From JBDTRY01 sp039931435 (GTDB lineage: Bacteria > Acidobacteriota > Thermoanaerobaculia > Gp7-AA8): a stretch of DNA of 64,000 nucleotides. The first letter of the stretch is position 1. The number at the start of each line of letters is the position of its first letter. A model generated the notes under the pieces. That model did no database searches, had not been told where the DNA came from, and saw only the letters and a list, made by a program, of their open reading frames with translations. Position numbers and translations under genes: made by a program. Shown one piece after another: positions 33,889 through 42,414 of this stretch. The stretch is taken from the NCBI GenBank assembly GCA_039931435.1, contig JBDTRY010000001.1:29831-93830 (forward strand), written 5' to 3'.

Positions 33889-35709
33889 CTACCCGCCGGA
33901 CTTGGCGGTCATCCGGAACTCGGGTGCGCTCTTCTTCTGCGCAAAATAGCGGACGATCCCCTCCTCCAGCGCCTCCGCCACCGACTGCCGGTAGACCCTC
34001 GTTTTTGCCAGTGCCCGGTCCTGATCGTTACCGAAGTTGCAGATCTCCAGAAGCATGCGCGTGGGAATCATGTTGTAGCGGATCACAGCCGGCACCCACT
34101 CCCTGCCATCACGAACGACGTTATCGCGCAGAGCGTTGAAGGGATGCACCGGGAGACCGTTGTCGCGAAATGAGTCCAGCAATGTTTCGGCGAACTCCGT
34201 GGAGAGTCCTTCCGCAAGCAGAGCCTGCTCCTCGGTCTGTCTCACCGTCGGGTGCTCACGGACTTCGGACCGAGCCAGATACACCGAATCACTTTTCGAA
34301 AATGTGCCCTGTACGTACTGCTCCCCTGGAATGTAGGCCATGGCTCCGCGCAACGATGCGTGCAGCGAATCGGCGTGGATGGAAATGAACACGACCTTTT
34401 CAGGCGATGTGCTCTTCCTGATGGCACGACTGAAAATGGAATTGGCCAGGTACCAGCGCAGGTGAACTCCGACCACCGTATTCTCCAGGAGATAATTGGG
34501 CGACGTGAGGACGACGTGATCGTTCTGACGCGTCAGCAGATCCGAGTTCGGCACTTTGTATCCGAGCGAGGGTGAGCGAGTGGTGATGAACACCTTCGCC
34601 CTGGTCTTCTTCTCCAGAAGTGCCTTGAGCCTGCAGGCCACGTCGTAGACGTAGTCGGACTCCCACACATCCTCATGTGAGGTTCCGATGTCCCGCCCTC
34701 CGTGACCCGGATCCAGAATCACGTAGACACCGCTCAGGTCCTTCGCTTCGACGCGTTTGGCAAGCCGGGCGCTCTCGCGCCGGGACTGCTCGTCAGCAAG
34801 GCGCTTCGGATCGCCAGCCGGACGATATTCGGGAAGTAACAGTTCCATGGGAATCTTCACCGGAAAGCCGGCCGGAATGCGGGAGACGTCGGCGATTCCG
34901 TTGAAGCGGACTACCTGGTCCACAACGTCATTCACGTCCTTCGCGTAGACCCGGCCACTGAACCGGATGGCCACCGACGAGTACAGAGCCTCGCCCCGCT
35001 TGAGTTTGTAGACGGCGAATGGATGTCCTGCCACACTCCCGTAGTCGAGCGTCACAGGCTCCCCTTCCGAAGGGGGAAGCACGGCCGCAGCGATAACATC
35101 CTGTCTGCCGGAACGTGATTCTGTGGGATCGTCCTCAGCCTCCGCCACTCTCGATGTCGCAGGAGCTTCATCCACGAACTCCGGCGAGAGCAATTTTCGA
35201 GGAATGCGAATGAGATCGCCCGGACGGGTGGAGAACCGCTGCATCGAATTTGCCGAGCGGATGGAGGCGTAGTTGGCTCCGTCGCCGGTGAACCATTCGG
35301 CGATTTTCCAGAGCGACTCACCCTCCAGCGACTTATCCCAGGTCACCCGATGGATCATTCCATCCGCGAAAGATCGATCGGCCGGAAAGAGCGCAGCGAG
35401 GATGGCTCGTCGCATCTCGGGTTTGACCAGGCCGAGCGGGATGCGCACATCGCGGCCGGCGCTCAATCGATGGTTCATGCCGTTGAGGTCGGCGATCGCC
35501 TTCCAGTTCACCGCATTGCCGGTTGCCCGCAGTGCCAGCCGGGTCCAGGCATCGCCGGGCTCGGGAGTAACGACAAGAAAGATGGAGAGATCGGAATCGA
35601 GAACGACGTGCTGATTTTTTCCGAAGGGGGCCGACAGCTCACCTTCCGACGCCAGGACTGCGCCCGAACAGAGCATTGCGACTGTCAGCATCACCCACCA
35701 CGTACGCAC
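33889..35709 (-). CDS. Periplasmic N-acetylmuramoyl-L-alanine amidase with LysM-like modules
   Basis: This 606-residue protein has a signal peptide (residues 1-20). Two LysM-like segments follow (about 45-95, 'PGDAWTRLALRATGNAVNWKA', and 120-170, 'SLEGESLWKIAEWFTG...'), with a third degenerate one around 215-280 ('YKLKRGEALYSSVAIRFSG'). The C-terminal Amidase_3 domain (about 335-595) has the zinc-site motifs 'ILDPGHGGRDIG', 'VFISIHADSL' and 'LLEICNFGN'. It cleaves peptide stems from glycan strands and is used in cell separation or remodelling. Here the amidase domain is interrupted by longer loops than in AmiC-type enzymes. Confidence 0.9.
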   Translation of the reverse strand: MRTWWVMLTVAMLCSGAVLASEGELSAPFGKNQHVVLDSDLSIFLVVTPEPGDAWTRLALRATGNAVNWKAIADLNGMNHRLSAGRDVRIPLGLVKPEMRRAILAALFPADRSFADGMIHRVTWDKSLEGESLWKIAEWFTGDGANYASIRSANSMQRFSTRPGDLIRIPRKLLSPEFVDEAPATSRVAEAEDDPTESRSGRQDVIAAAVLPPSEGEPVTLDYGSVAGHPFAVYKLKRGEALYSSVAIRFSGRVYAKDVNDVVDQVVRFNGIADVSRIPAGFPVKIPMELLLPEYRPAGDPKRLADEQSRRESARLAKRVEAKDLSGVYVILDPGHGGRDIGTSHEDVWESDYVYDVACRLKALLEKKTRAKVFITTRSPSLGYKVPNSDLLTRQNDHVVLTSPNYLLENTVVGVHLRWYLANSIFSRAIRKSTSPEKVVFISIHADSLHASLRGAMAYIPGEQYVQGTFSKSDSVYLARSEVREHPTVRQTEEQALLAEGLSTEFAETLLDSFRDNGLPVHPFNALRDNVVRDGREWVPAVIRYNMIPTRMLLEICNFGNDQDRALAKTRVYRQSVAEALEEGIVRYFAQKKSAPEFRMTAKSGG

Positions 35710-35796
35710 GAACCACCCTCCACCCCGCTGACGGGAGAAAACTCATGATAGCAGGCCGCCCCTCGCCGAGCGCGGGAGGCCAATCTTCCCCGGCAC

Positions 35797-37245
35797 TTAT
35801 CTGAATTCCGGAGGGACGACTTGCGCGAACCCGGTACGGGTCTGATATCGATTGGCGACACCAAGCAGACGGCCCTCGGAAAAATGTGGACCCATGATCT
35901 GCAGCGACAATGGAAGACCATTGTCGGTGAAGCCCGAAGGAACGGCCACAGCAGGAATGCCGATCAGATTCGCCGGCGCTGTGAAAATGTCGGAAAGGTA
36001 CATGGCCAGCGGATCGCTGGTCTTCTCGCCGATAAGGAACGCCGGTCCGGGAGTGGTGGGGGTGAGCAGACAATCCACCTGCGACAGAGCGCTGGCGAAG
36101 TCGGTACGCATGCGCTGGCGGACGCGCTGAGCCCGTCCGTAGTACGCGTCATAGTAGCCGGAGGACAACGCAAACGTGCCCAGCATGATCCGTCGCTTTA
36201 CCTCGGGGCCGAATCCCTGACCTCGTGAGTTTCGATAGAGCTGCTGCAGGTCCGAGGAATCTGCACTGCGGAACCCGTATCGCACCCCGTCGAATCTGGA
36301 CAGATTTGCGCTGGCTTCGGCGTTGGCCACGACGTAGTAGATGGCGATGGCCGAAGAGAGTATGGGCAGGCTGATCTCCTCTACGACCGCCCCCTCGCTG
36401 CGAAGGACCGTCAGGGCATCGTTGAAGTTGTCACGCACCTCCGTAGAGAGGGACGCCAGGGCTTCGCGAACTACTCCGAATCGCAATCCGCTGATGTCGT
36501 TGTCGATCGCCGCAACGTAGTCCGGGACAGGTTCCCGGCTGGAGGTGGAGTCGGCCGGATCGTGGCCCGCTATTTCGCGGAGGATCCAGGCGCAGTCCGC
36601 GGCGGTTCGCGTGACGATCCCGATCTGATCGAGCGACGAGGCAAAGGCCACCAGTCCCGAGCGGCTGATCCGCCCGTAGGTCGGCTTGAGGCCTACGACA
36701 CCACACAGCGCCGCCGGCTGCCGTACAGAGCCTCCAGTTTCCGAGCCGAGGGCGGCGGGGACAAGCCGTGCCGCTACCGCTGCAGCAGATCCTCCTGAGG
36801 AACCCCCTGCTACCCGCTGCAGGTCCCAGGGATTCCGCGTCACGCCGAATACCGAATGCTCCGTGGACGAGCCCATGGCGAATTCATCGAGGTTGGCTTT
36901 CCCGGCTACGAAAGCCCCGGCGCCTTTCAACTTCCCCACGACTGTGGAATCGACGGGTGATTGAAACGCGCCCAGTATGCGCGAACCGCAGGTGGTGGGT
37001 TCGTCGCGCGTGACGATGTTGTCCTTGATTGCGAATGGAACTCCGGCCAGCGATCCTGACGTCGTTGCCGAGGCCCTGGCGCGCGCCTTTCCCTCGTCAA
37101 AATGAATCAATGAATGAAGACGGCTCTCGTGTTCGCGAATTCGCCCGAGCCAGAGTTCTGCATAACGGGCCCGTTCGAGGCTGCCCGCGCCGATGGCCGC
37201 CGACACCTCAGAGAGACTCGACCCGAAGAAATCATCAGTGCTCAT
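35797..37245 (-). CDS. gatA: Asp-tRNA(Asn)/Glu-tRNA(Gln) amidotransferase subunit A
   Basis: This 482-residue amidase-signature enzyme liberates ammonia from glutamine for transamidation of misacylated tRNA. The Ser-cisSer-Lys triad motifs are intact: 'PFAIKDNIVTRDEPTTCGS', 'VAGGSSGGSAAAVAA' and 'GSETGGSVRQPAALCGVVGL'. The ATG at 37245 overlaps the gatC stop by four bases. gatB is not in the window. Confidence 0.96.
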   Translation of the reverse strand: MSTDDFFGSSLSEVSAAIGAGSLERARYAELWLGRIREHESRLHSLIHFDEGKARARASATTSGSLAGVPFAIKDNIVTRDEPTTCGSRILGAFQSPVDSTVVGKLKGAGAFVAGKANLDEFAMGSSTEHSVFGVTRNPWDLQRVAGGSSGGSAAAVAARLVPAALGSETGGSVRQPAALCGVVGLKPTYGRISRSGLVAFASSLDQIGIVTRTAADCAWILREIAGHDPADSTSSREPVPDYVAAIDNDISGLRFGVVREALASLSTEVRDNFNDALTVLRSEGAVVEEISLPILSSAIAIYYVVANAEASANLSRFDGVRYGFRSADSSDLQQLYRNSRGQGFGPEVKRRIMLGTFALSSGYYDAYYGRAQRVRQRMRTDFASALSQVDCLLTPTTPGPAFLIGEKTSDPLAMYLSDIFTAPANLIGIPAVAVPSGFTDNGLPLSLQIMGPHFSEGRLLGVANRYQTRTGFAQVVPPEFR

Positions 37246-37535
37246 TCGCCACCGATGATGCGAGGGACGACGAAGAATCCGTTGGAGAACGATGGCGCAT
37301 TTCCCGCGACCGCAGCCGTTGGCAGCGAGGGCGTCACTTCGTCTTCGCGGAGAACTGGTAGCGAAAGCGCCATCTCCGGCTCCGGCTCCGGCGGTGCCAA
37401 CTCGATCGCTTCCAGCTGGGCGATGTATTCGAGAATGGACGAGAGCTCGCCAGCCATCGAGGTGATCTCCGCGGGGCTCAACTCGATGTGAGCGAGCGCA
37501 GCGATTCGCGTTACTTCGTCGGAATCGATTTTCAT
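37242..37535 (-). CDS. gatC: Asp-tRNA(Asn)/Glu-tRNA(Gln) amidotransferase subunit C
   Basis: From the ATG at 37535 this is the standard ~97-residue GatC, starting 'MKIDSDEVTRIAALAHIELSP' and containing the belt-like 'SILEYIAQLEAIEL'. It stabilises GatA within the GatCAB complex. The same frame stays open upstream to an ATG at 37610 and beyond ('EFEFIILEKCPPHVMLPCDVPG'), but family length favours 37535. The 232 bases between gatC and the selenoprotein gene hold no gene I can support. Confidence 0.9.
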   Translation of the reverse strand: MKIDSDEVTRIAALAHIELSPAEITSMAGELSSILEYIAQLEAIELAPPEPEPEMALSLPVLREDEVTPSLPTAAVAGNAPSFSNGFFVVPRIIGGE

Positions 37536-37767
37536 GAGCTTCAGTAACTCTCTTTCCCGTTCCCCGTCCGTCACCCGATCATCAGGACCGGGAACGTCGC
37601 AGGGCAGCATGACATGCGGCGGGCACTTTTCGAGAATGATGAACTCGAACTCCGACGTCCGCGGAGGGAAAGCAAAGGTGCCAGCCGCACCGCGTGGGGA
37701 CCGGCGAGATGCGCGTCACCGTCGCCATTGACGATGACTCTTTACAGGCCTCTCGAGGGCAGAGGAG

Positions 37768-37992
37768 TCAGGCCAGATCTGCGAGCTTGTCGAGAATTTC
37801 CTGTTCGCTGGGGAATCGCCCTTCGTCATGTTTCGAGAAGATTGTCGTCCCGCCTGATTCGACCCTGAATACGCCGCCGCGGCCACGGGTCAGGGTAGCA
37901 TCCACATCGAATTTCTTTTTGATCGCGGCCGCCAGACTGGAGGCTCTCGGGTAGTAGTTTCAAACGACGCAGTATTCGATCTGGACGTTCAC
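37768..37992 (-). CDS. SelW/Rdx-family selenoprotein (UGA read as selenocysteine)
   Basis: The frame begins at GTG 37990-37992 with GAGGAG a few bases upstream, overlapping the PP2C stop as GTGA. It reads 'MNVQIEYCVV', then UGA (37960-37962), then 'NYYPRASSLAAAIKKKFDV', and continues to a proper stop at 37768-37770. With Sec at codon 11 it is a 74-residue protein with the redox motif Cys8-Val-Val-Sec11. The downstream strands 'GRGGVFRVESGGTTIFSK' and 'GRFPSEQEILDKL' match the thioredoxin-like SelW/SelT/SelH (Rdx) family, which normally has CxxU or CxxC at this place. A SECIS-like hairpin follows the UGA. The likely role is thiol-redox chemistry in the cytosol. Alternative: a nonsense-mutated Cys homologue, which conservation of the whole reading frame and the hairpin make less likely. 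Confidence 0.82.
37928..37944 (-). promoter_or_regulatory. Candidate bacterial SECIS hairpin
   Basis: The RNA GCCUCCAGUCUGGCGGC, 16-32 nt after the UGA, folds as G-C, C-G, C-G, one U/C mismatch, C-G, C-G, A-U closing a GUC loop. The G at +23 starts the apical loop and is followed by U, as in SelB-binding elements, which place a conserved G in the first two loop positions about 16-37 nt after UGA. Confidence 0.6.
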
Positions 37993-38759
37993 GCGTTCTC
38001 CTCGATCATTCGCACCACCACTGCGGTGATGTTGTCATATCCGCCGTGTTCGTTCGCCGAATCGACAAGTTGACGGCAGGCCGTCTGGAGATCCTCAGCC
38101 CCGGATACGATCTCCAGAATCTCCCGTTCGGAAACCATGCCGGTCAATCCATCCGAACAGAGAATGTACAGATCGCCGGCCAGGCATTCTATCTCCCGCA
38201 CTTCGGGGAGCACCTGAAGCGACCCGCCCAGGGCCCGGGTGATCACATTGCGTAAGGGATGATGCTGCGCTTCTTCCTCGGTGAGGATGCCAGCCTCGAT
38301 CTGTTCGAAGACCCAGGAGTGATCGTTCGTGACCCGCGACAGTTTGCCATCCCGAATCAGATAGCCGCGCGAGTCACCGAGGTGAACAAACGAGGCAACT
38401 TTGCCGTTGACGCCTGTGGCCACGACGGTCGTTCCCATGCCTCGCAAGGCCGGGTCCTGACGCATGGCCTCGAGGACCTTCGTGTTGGCAAGCTGAAAGG
38501 CCGCCAGAAGCCGGTTCGTACAGCGGCTCAGGGTCTCATCGTAAGCGTGGGGCCAGGTGCCGTCGGCATCCTCGTCCGGCTGGACCATGAAGTCCGCAAT
38601 GGAGTCCACGGCAATTTTCGAGGCGACCTCTCCTGCGGCATGACCTCCCATGCCGTCAGCGACGACGAAGCATTGCGCCTCCGGTTCGACCCGGAAGGAG
38701 TCCTCGTTGTGCTGGCGCTGTCTGCCAACGTCACTAAGTCCGAACGCCTCGATCCGCAT
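37989..38759 (-). CDS. PP2C-type serine/threonine protein phosphatase
   Basis: This 256-residue Stp/PrpC-like phosphatase has metal-site motifs 'RQHNEDSF', 'VVADGMGGHAAGEVAS', 'GDSRGYLI', 'ILCSDGLTGMV' and 'GGYDNITAVVV'. It removes phosphate from Ser/Thr, opposing Hanks-type kinases such as the one at 16186-18765 and acting on FHA-partner systems. It sits between a DnaJ-TPR gene (5 bases upstream) and the selenoprotein gene (overlap), so these three appear to be one transcript. Confidence 0.94.
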   Translation of the reverse strand: MRIEAFGLSDVGRQRQHNEDSFRVEPEAQCFVVADGMGGHAAGEVASKIAVDSIADFMVQPDEDADGTWPHAYDETLSRCTNRLLAAFQLANTKVLEAMRQDPALRGMGTTVVATGVNGKVASFVHLGDSRGYLIRDGKLSRVTNDHSWVFEQIEAGILTEEEAQHHPLRNVITRALGGSLQVLPEVREIECLAGDLYILCSDGLTGMVSEREILEIVSGAEDLQTACRQLVDSANEHGGYDNITAVVVRMIEENA

Positions 38760-38764
38760 TCACC

Positions 38765-39412
38765 CTAACCCTTCTTGAAGAGATCCCGGAACCTGCCGGT
38801 AGATTCGCCTTTGCTCTGGCGCAGTTCCGCAAGAGCCTGTTTCACGTCGGTGCTGGTCTGATCCCATTTCAAGGCGTCTTCGAGATACCGCTCTGCCTTC
38901 GCTGTCAATCCTGCCCGCTTGCAGAGTAAACCTGCCGCTTTCAGATATACAGGATTGTACGGCTCGAGTTGCACGGCACTCTCGATGGCCTGGACTGCCT
39001 GCCGCATCATGTCGGGGCTGCGCGTGGAAGCCATGGAAAGGTAGTGAAAGGCTTTGGGATCGCTGGGATTGTGTTTGACGGCCATATCGAAGTCTTCGCG
39101 TGCGGCAGCGAAGTGTCCTTCGTTATAGGCCTTCACACCTTTGGCCAGATAGGCCCTGGCGATCTGCAGAGGATCCGTCGAGGACTTGGCCGAGCCCGGC
39201 AGTTCCTTGTCGTGCTGCCGGCGCCGATCAGGATTGGTAAGAATGTTCACCGCCTCTGTCAGGGTCTGAAAGAGTTTTTCCACGTCACCCTTGTTGCGGC
39301 CTTTATAACGGTCGGGATGGTGCTCCCGGGCCAGTTCGCGAAAACGCTGACGAATCTGCGCTTCGGAGGCGCCACGGTCCACGCCCAGAATTTCGTAGTA
39401 GTTGACTTTCAT
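38765..39412 (-). CDS. J-domain protein with TPR repeats
   Basis: This 215-residue protein has an N-terminal J domain (residues 3-68; 'YYEILGVDRGASEAQIRQRF', HPD in 'REHHPDRYKG') that stimulates DnaK ATPase. It is followed by about three TPR units (95-195, 'AYLAKGVKAYNEGHFAAAREDF'). There are no zinc-finger or C-terminal substrate domains, so it is not DnaJ itself but a specialised co-chaperone. No DnaK is encoded nearby. It is spaced 5 bases from the phosphatase gene. Confidence 0.9.
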   Translation of the reverse strand: MKVNYYEILGVDRGASEAQIRQRFRELAREHHPDRYKGRNKGDVEKLFQTLTEAVNILTNPDRRRQHDKELPGSAKSSTDPLQIARAYLAKGVKAYNEGHFAAAREDFDMAVKHNPSDPKAFHYLSMASTRSPDMMRQAVQAIESAVQLEPYNPVYLKAAGLLCKRAGLTAKAERYLEDALKWDQTSTDVKQALAELRQSKGESTGRFRDLFKKG

Positions 39413-39421
39413 AGTCCCTAA

Positions 39422-40516
39422 TCAATGCCTGGCGCGTAGCTCTCCGACTCTTGCTGCAGTTTTCCTGATGGTATCCGACACGTTCCGATCTTTGGCCAGG
39501 AACCGCAGATCCTTCAAGGTTAGACGATTGACGAGTGGTAGAGCAACGCCTATCGGCGTCTTTGAATTGCGAACGAGCGCCAGAACGATGGGATACTTTG
39601 AGGTCCAGGTGCGATTCGTGGCGATGACGCGGAGCACCTCATCATCGACGTTGCGCAGTTGTGCGAACCCCTCAATCTCCGAATCCGAGCACCTTCCGTT
39701 GCGTAGAACCGCGGAAGAGACCAGCTTGTTTCGATCGCGGACGAGGATGTTTCGCTCCGGCCTGCCACCCTTATATGCGCACTTGATCCGCTGGGCCACA
39801 CTCATAGCCAGAATACGATTGAAGACCGGGAGATTGTCCGGAGCGACACCCTCCATGGGAATGGCGGCCGGCTCCTCTCCGTCGACAGACTCAGCGGTGG
39901 CTCTCTCAAGCAGATCGGCGATCTGCTGTTTGTCCTCGTCGCTGAGCTCGTCGAGCTCTTCCTCGACCTCCTGCCTGATGGCCTCGAGACGGGCCTTCTT
40001 TTCGAAAAACTCTTCCCGGACCTCCAGGGCCCGCCGGCGAATGTGGCTGGACAACTGGGGGTTCCGGAGCAGGGCTTCGAGAATATCGGGATGACGGATG
40101 ATCCGCTCTTCGTTGATGACGATCACTTCCTGAAGATACGGAGTTACTGTTCGTGCCAGCGAGGCCACCGTTTCATCGGCCGTGATTCGGTTGCGAAGGA
40201 CTGCTTCGATGATCGCGGGATCGCTGGCAGCGAACGCCAGCCTGTCCAGTCCGACGGATTCAGCCAATTCGCTTCTGGCATAAGCGAGCACGATTTTTGC
40301 CGGCAATTCGTTGAGCGTCTGCCGCGCTGTAGTGACAATCTCCTCGTCGTCACCGCCGGCAAGGAAGGCCAGGACGGCCACGACGTCGTCCTGAGGGAGG
40401 GGGAGCAAACCCTTCGCTGCATAGATGACGAACTCTCGAGGGAGCGACCCCTCCACAACCCTCTGAACGATCGAAGATCCCGACAACTCCAAAACAGGAG
40501 GAGCGGTCCCGGGCAT
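39422..40516 (-). CDS. Uncharacterised helical-repeat protein (DUF2336-like)
   Basis: This 364-residue soluble protein is almost wholly alpha-helical. The N-terminal part has repeats such as 'VLAFLAGGDDEEIVTTARQTL' and 'LAFAASDPAIIEAVLRN', and a highly charged coiled coil lies at about 165-205 ('EEFFEKKARLEAIRQEVEEEL'). The C-terminal 100 residues ('LRNGRCSDSEIEGFAQLRNV' through 'LTLKDLRFLAKDRNVSD') match the C-terminal part of the protein at 41462-42193, so the two are paralogous over that domain. This resembles leucine-rich-variant or DUF2336 helical repeats; function unknown. It overlaps the RodZ-like gene by one base. Confidence 0.75.
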   Translation of the reverse strand: MPGTAPPVLELSGSSIVQRVVEGSLPREFVIYAAKGLLPLPQDDVVAVLAFLAGGDDEEIVTTARQTLNELPAKIVLAYARSELAESVGLDRLAFAASDPAIIEAVLRNRITADETVASLARTVTPYLQEVIVINEERIIRHPDILEALLRNPQLSSHIRRRALEVREEFFEKKARLEAIRQEVEEELDELSDEDKQQIADLLERATAESVDGEEPAAIPMEGVAPDNLPVFNRILAMSVAQRIKCAYKGGRPERNILVRDRNKLVSSAVLRNGRCSDSEIEGFAQLRNVDDEVLRVIATNRTWTSKYPIVLALVRNSKTPIGVALPLVNRLTLKDLRFLAKDRNVSDTIRKTAARVGELRARH

Positions 40517-41376
40517 CAGCGAACTCCGCTCGCGGGACCGAGGGTGATAACCGACGTGCGGTCGAAGATCCGATCGTGGACCACGTCGCCGCGACGGCCC
40601 AGTGGCATGAGCGCCTTACCGTTCAGTTCCAGCGTCAGGCCTCCGGCGTTTCCTATCGTTGCAAATTTGAACTCGTTCTGCGCCTGAAAGGACTTTTCGT
40701 CGCCCGCGGAAACTTCCCCGGTAAGCACGGCTCGCCCGTCAGCCTGCAGGTCCACCCAGGTGTTCTCCGTGGCACGGATGGTCAGAGAAATCGGCGCTGT
40801 GCTGGAAGGCCTCGTGGACGGCGAGACAAACGGCGATGCTGCAGGAGTGGCGCTGGTAGCGGTATCGGCGCCGGAGGCCGTGAGCGGCGCCGCCGACACT
40901 TCGGCGACCGGTGGCTTCGGAACAAAATTCGTTTTAGGGCGGTACATGGAATACCAGATCGCCGCCGCTGCCAGAGCGAGGATGATGAACGCCACAATGA
41001 TGATGATTGCGTTCCGCCGCACCCGTTCGCGGCTCTCTCTCAATTTCTGCAGAGCGGCGCTGTCGTTGGAGATGAGAGGCGTCGGCATCTCATTGATTCC
41101 CTTGCGCGCCGAGCGCTCGAAGAAGACGTACCGATCGACCATCTCCTCCGGATTGAGACCGAGATAGCGAGCATAGGCCCGCACGAATCCCCGGGTGAAT
41201 GCGGGCGCCGGCAGAGCGCTGAATTCATTGCGCTCGAGCGCTTCCAGAAAGCCCTTCCGGATTTTGGTGGCCTCCGCGATTTCCTCGACGGAAATCCCTC
41301 GGATCTCACGCTCTTTCCGAAGTTCTTCTCCGAAAGAATTCGTAGCCTGCCTCTGGGGCTCTTCAGGTTCAGCCAT
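40516..41376 (-). CDS. RodZ-like HTH transmembrane protein
   Basis: This 286-residue protein has an N-terminal HTH_25 domain (about 12-85: 'FGEELRKEREIRGISVEEIAEATKIRKGFLEALE', with 'FTRGFVRAYARYLGL'), one transmembrane helix at about 121-145 ('AIIIIVAFIILALAAAAIWY'), a Pro/Ser/Ala-rich linker, and a C-terminal DUF4115 beta-domain ('ISLTIRATENTWVDLQADG'). This is the RodZ layout; RodZ links MreB to the envelope and sets rod shape. No mreB is nearby. A TAGAAT box lies 14 nt upstream of the start. Confidence 0.88.
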   Translation of the reverse strand: MAEPEEPQRQATNSFGEELRKEREIRGISVEEIAEATKIRKGFLEALERNEFSALPAPAFTRGFVRAYARYLGLNPEEMVDRYVFFERSARKGINEMPTPLISNDSAALQKLRESRERVRRNAIIIIVAFIILALAAAAIWYSMYRPKTNFVPKPPVAEVSAAPLTASGADTATSATPAASPFVSPSTRPSSTAPISLTIRATENTWVDLQADGRAVLTGEVSAGDEKSFQAQNEFKFATIGNAGGLTLELNGKALMPLGRRGDVVHDRIFDRTSVITLGPASGVR

Positions 41377-41390
41377 CTCTCAAGTTTCTC

Positions 41391-41396
41391 ATTCTA
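41391..41396 (-). promoter_or_regulatory. Candidate -10 box upstream of the RodZ-like gene
   Basis: TAGAAT on the minus strand (5/6 to TATAAT), 14 nt before the ATG at 41376. -35 match is poor. It would drive the rodZ-like/helical-repeat/DnaJ/PP2C/selenoprotein run. Confidence 0.3.
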
Positions 41397-41461
41397 CGCC
41401 GATTGAGTACGAGTGCAGGAATGGGCAGCATCCGCAGGTGCCTGCCGGCAGGAACAATCCG

Positions 41462-42193
41462 CTAGGATTCCTCCACGAGACTCTCGATGCATCGCCGCAC
41501 GTACACCGACGTACGAGGATCAAGCAGAATGTTGTGGAGATCGCGGCGCGAAAGATGACGAAGCTGCGCTGCCGCAACCGCGTGTGGAGAACGCGGGTGT
41601 ACTGCCAATGCGCGCCTGATCGAATGCCGTCGTGACCACTTCCCGTCACCGGCAACTGCGGTCAACTTCTCGGGGGTAGAGTTTTCACCATCGATGAACC
41701 AGAGAAGTTCCTCTTCGGGAAGCCGTGGGTTCGCCAATATGGCCTGAAAGACCCGGGGGTGTGGATCGAGCAGAAACGTGCGGATCAAGGCGCGGCTGCA
41801 GATTTTCGCCGAGGCGATCCGCTCACCAGGAGTACGTGAGGAGATCTCCCCAACGAGCCTGGCCTCGACGGCGCGGCGCACGGCGGGATGAACGCGGACA
41901 TCGGTGGCCAACCGGACGAGATCCGACCAATAGAGATAGTGCACAAACTTCATGGCCTGCGGCTGGGGCGTGGCGCGGTGGCGAACGAGCGTGAGACGCA
42001 CTTCGTAATGCGCGGTGAGCCTGCCGTTCTGTGCGATGAGCTGGCAGACACTGGCCGGGCAGCTCCCGTTTGCCAGAGCAGCCATGGCCTGATCCTCGTT
42101 CATCGATCCATGCCATTTCTCGACGAAGGCCACGAGCTCGCTATGGCTCATGTCACGAATCGTGCGAGGGCTCGTTTCTGAATCGGATGGCAT
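41462..42193 (-). CDS. Uncharacterised helical-repeat protein, paralogous to 39422-40516
   Basis: This protein is about 243 residues from the ATG at 42193, which has GAGG 4-7 nt upstream (an upstream ATG at 42220 gives no family-like extension). It is predicted helical throughout, with the repeat pattern 'LLDPHPRVFQAILANPRLPEEELLWF' and 'AVHPRSPHAVAAAQLRHLSRRDLHNILLD'. These align with the C-terminus of the protein at 39422-40516. No enzymatic motifs. The gene is divergent from the polysaccharide cluster, separated by 221 bases that should hold promoters for both. Function unknown. Confidence 0.75.
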   Translation of the reverse strand: MPSDSETSPRTIRDMSHSELVAFVEKWHGSMNEDQAMAALANGSCPASVCQLIAQNGRLTAHYEVRLTLVRHRATPQPQAMKFVHYLYWSDLVRLATDVRVHPAVRRAVEARLVGEISSRTPGERIASAKICSRALIRTFLLDPHPRVFQAILANPRLPEEELLWFIDGENSTPEKLTAVAGDGKWSRRHSIRRALAVHPRSPHAVAAAQLRHLSRRDLHNILLDPRTSVYVRRCIESLVEES

Positions 42194-42414
42194 TGCACCT
42201 CGCTCGAGGACGACCGCCATTCCGGGAACTGCCGGTACATTGGAATTGTCCCTCGAGGGTGAGCGGCCCTTTGAGAATAGCGTATTCTTGCGAACGTATG
42301 GAATCGATCGGCAGACCAGGGCGTGCAGCCGGTATCGCCCTCGAAGTTTCTGTTCGTGTCAGATTCCTCCGCCGCCGAAGTCCACGCCGCCTGGTGAAGC
42401 CCGATCGCTGAACA

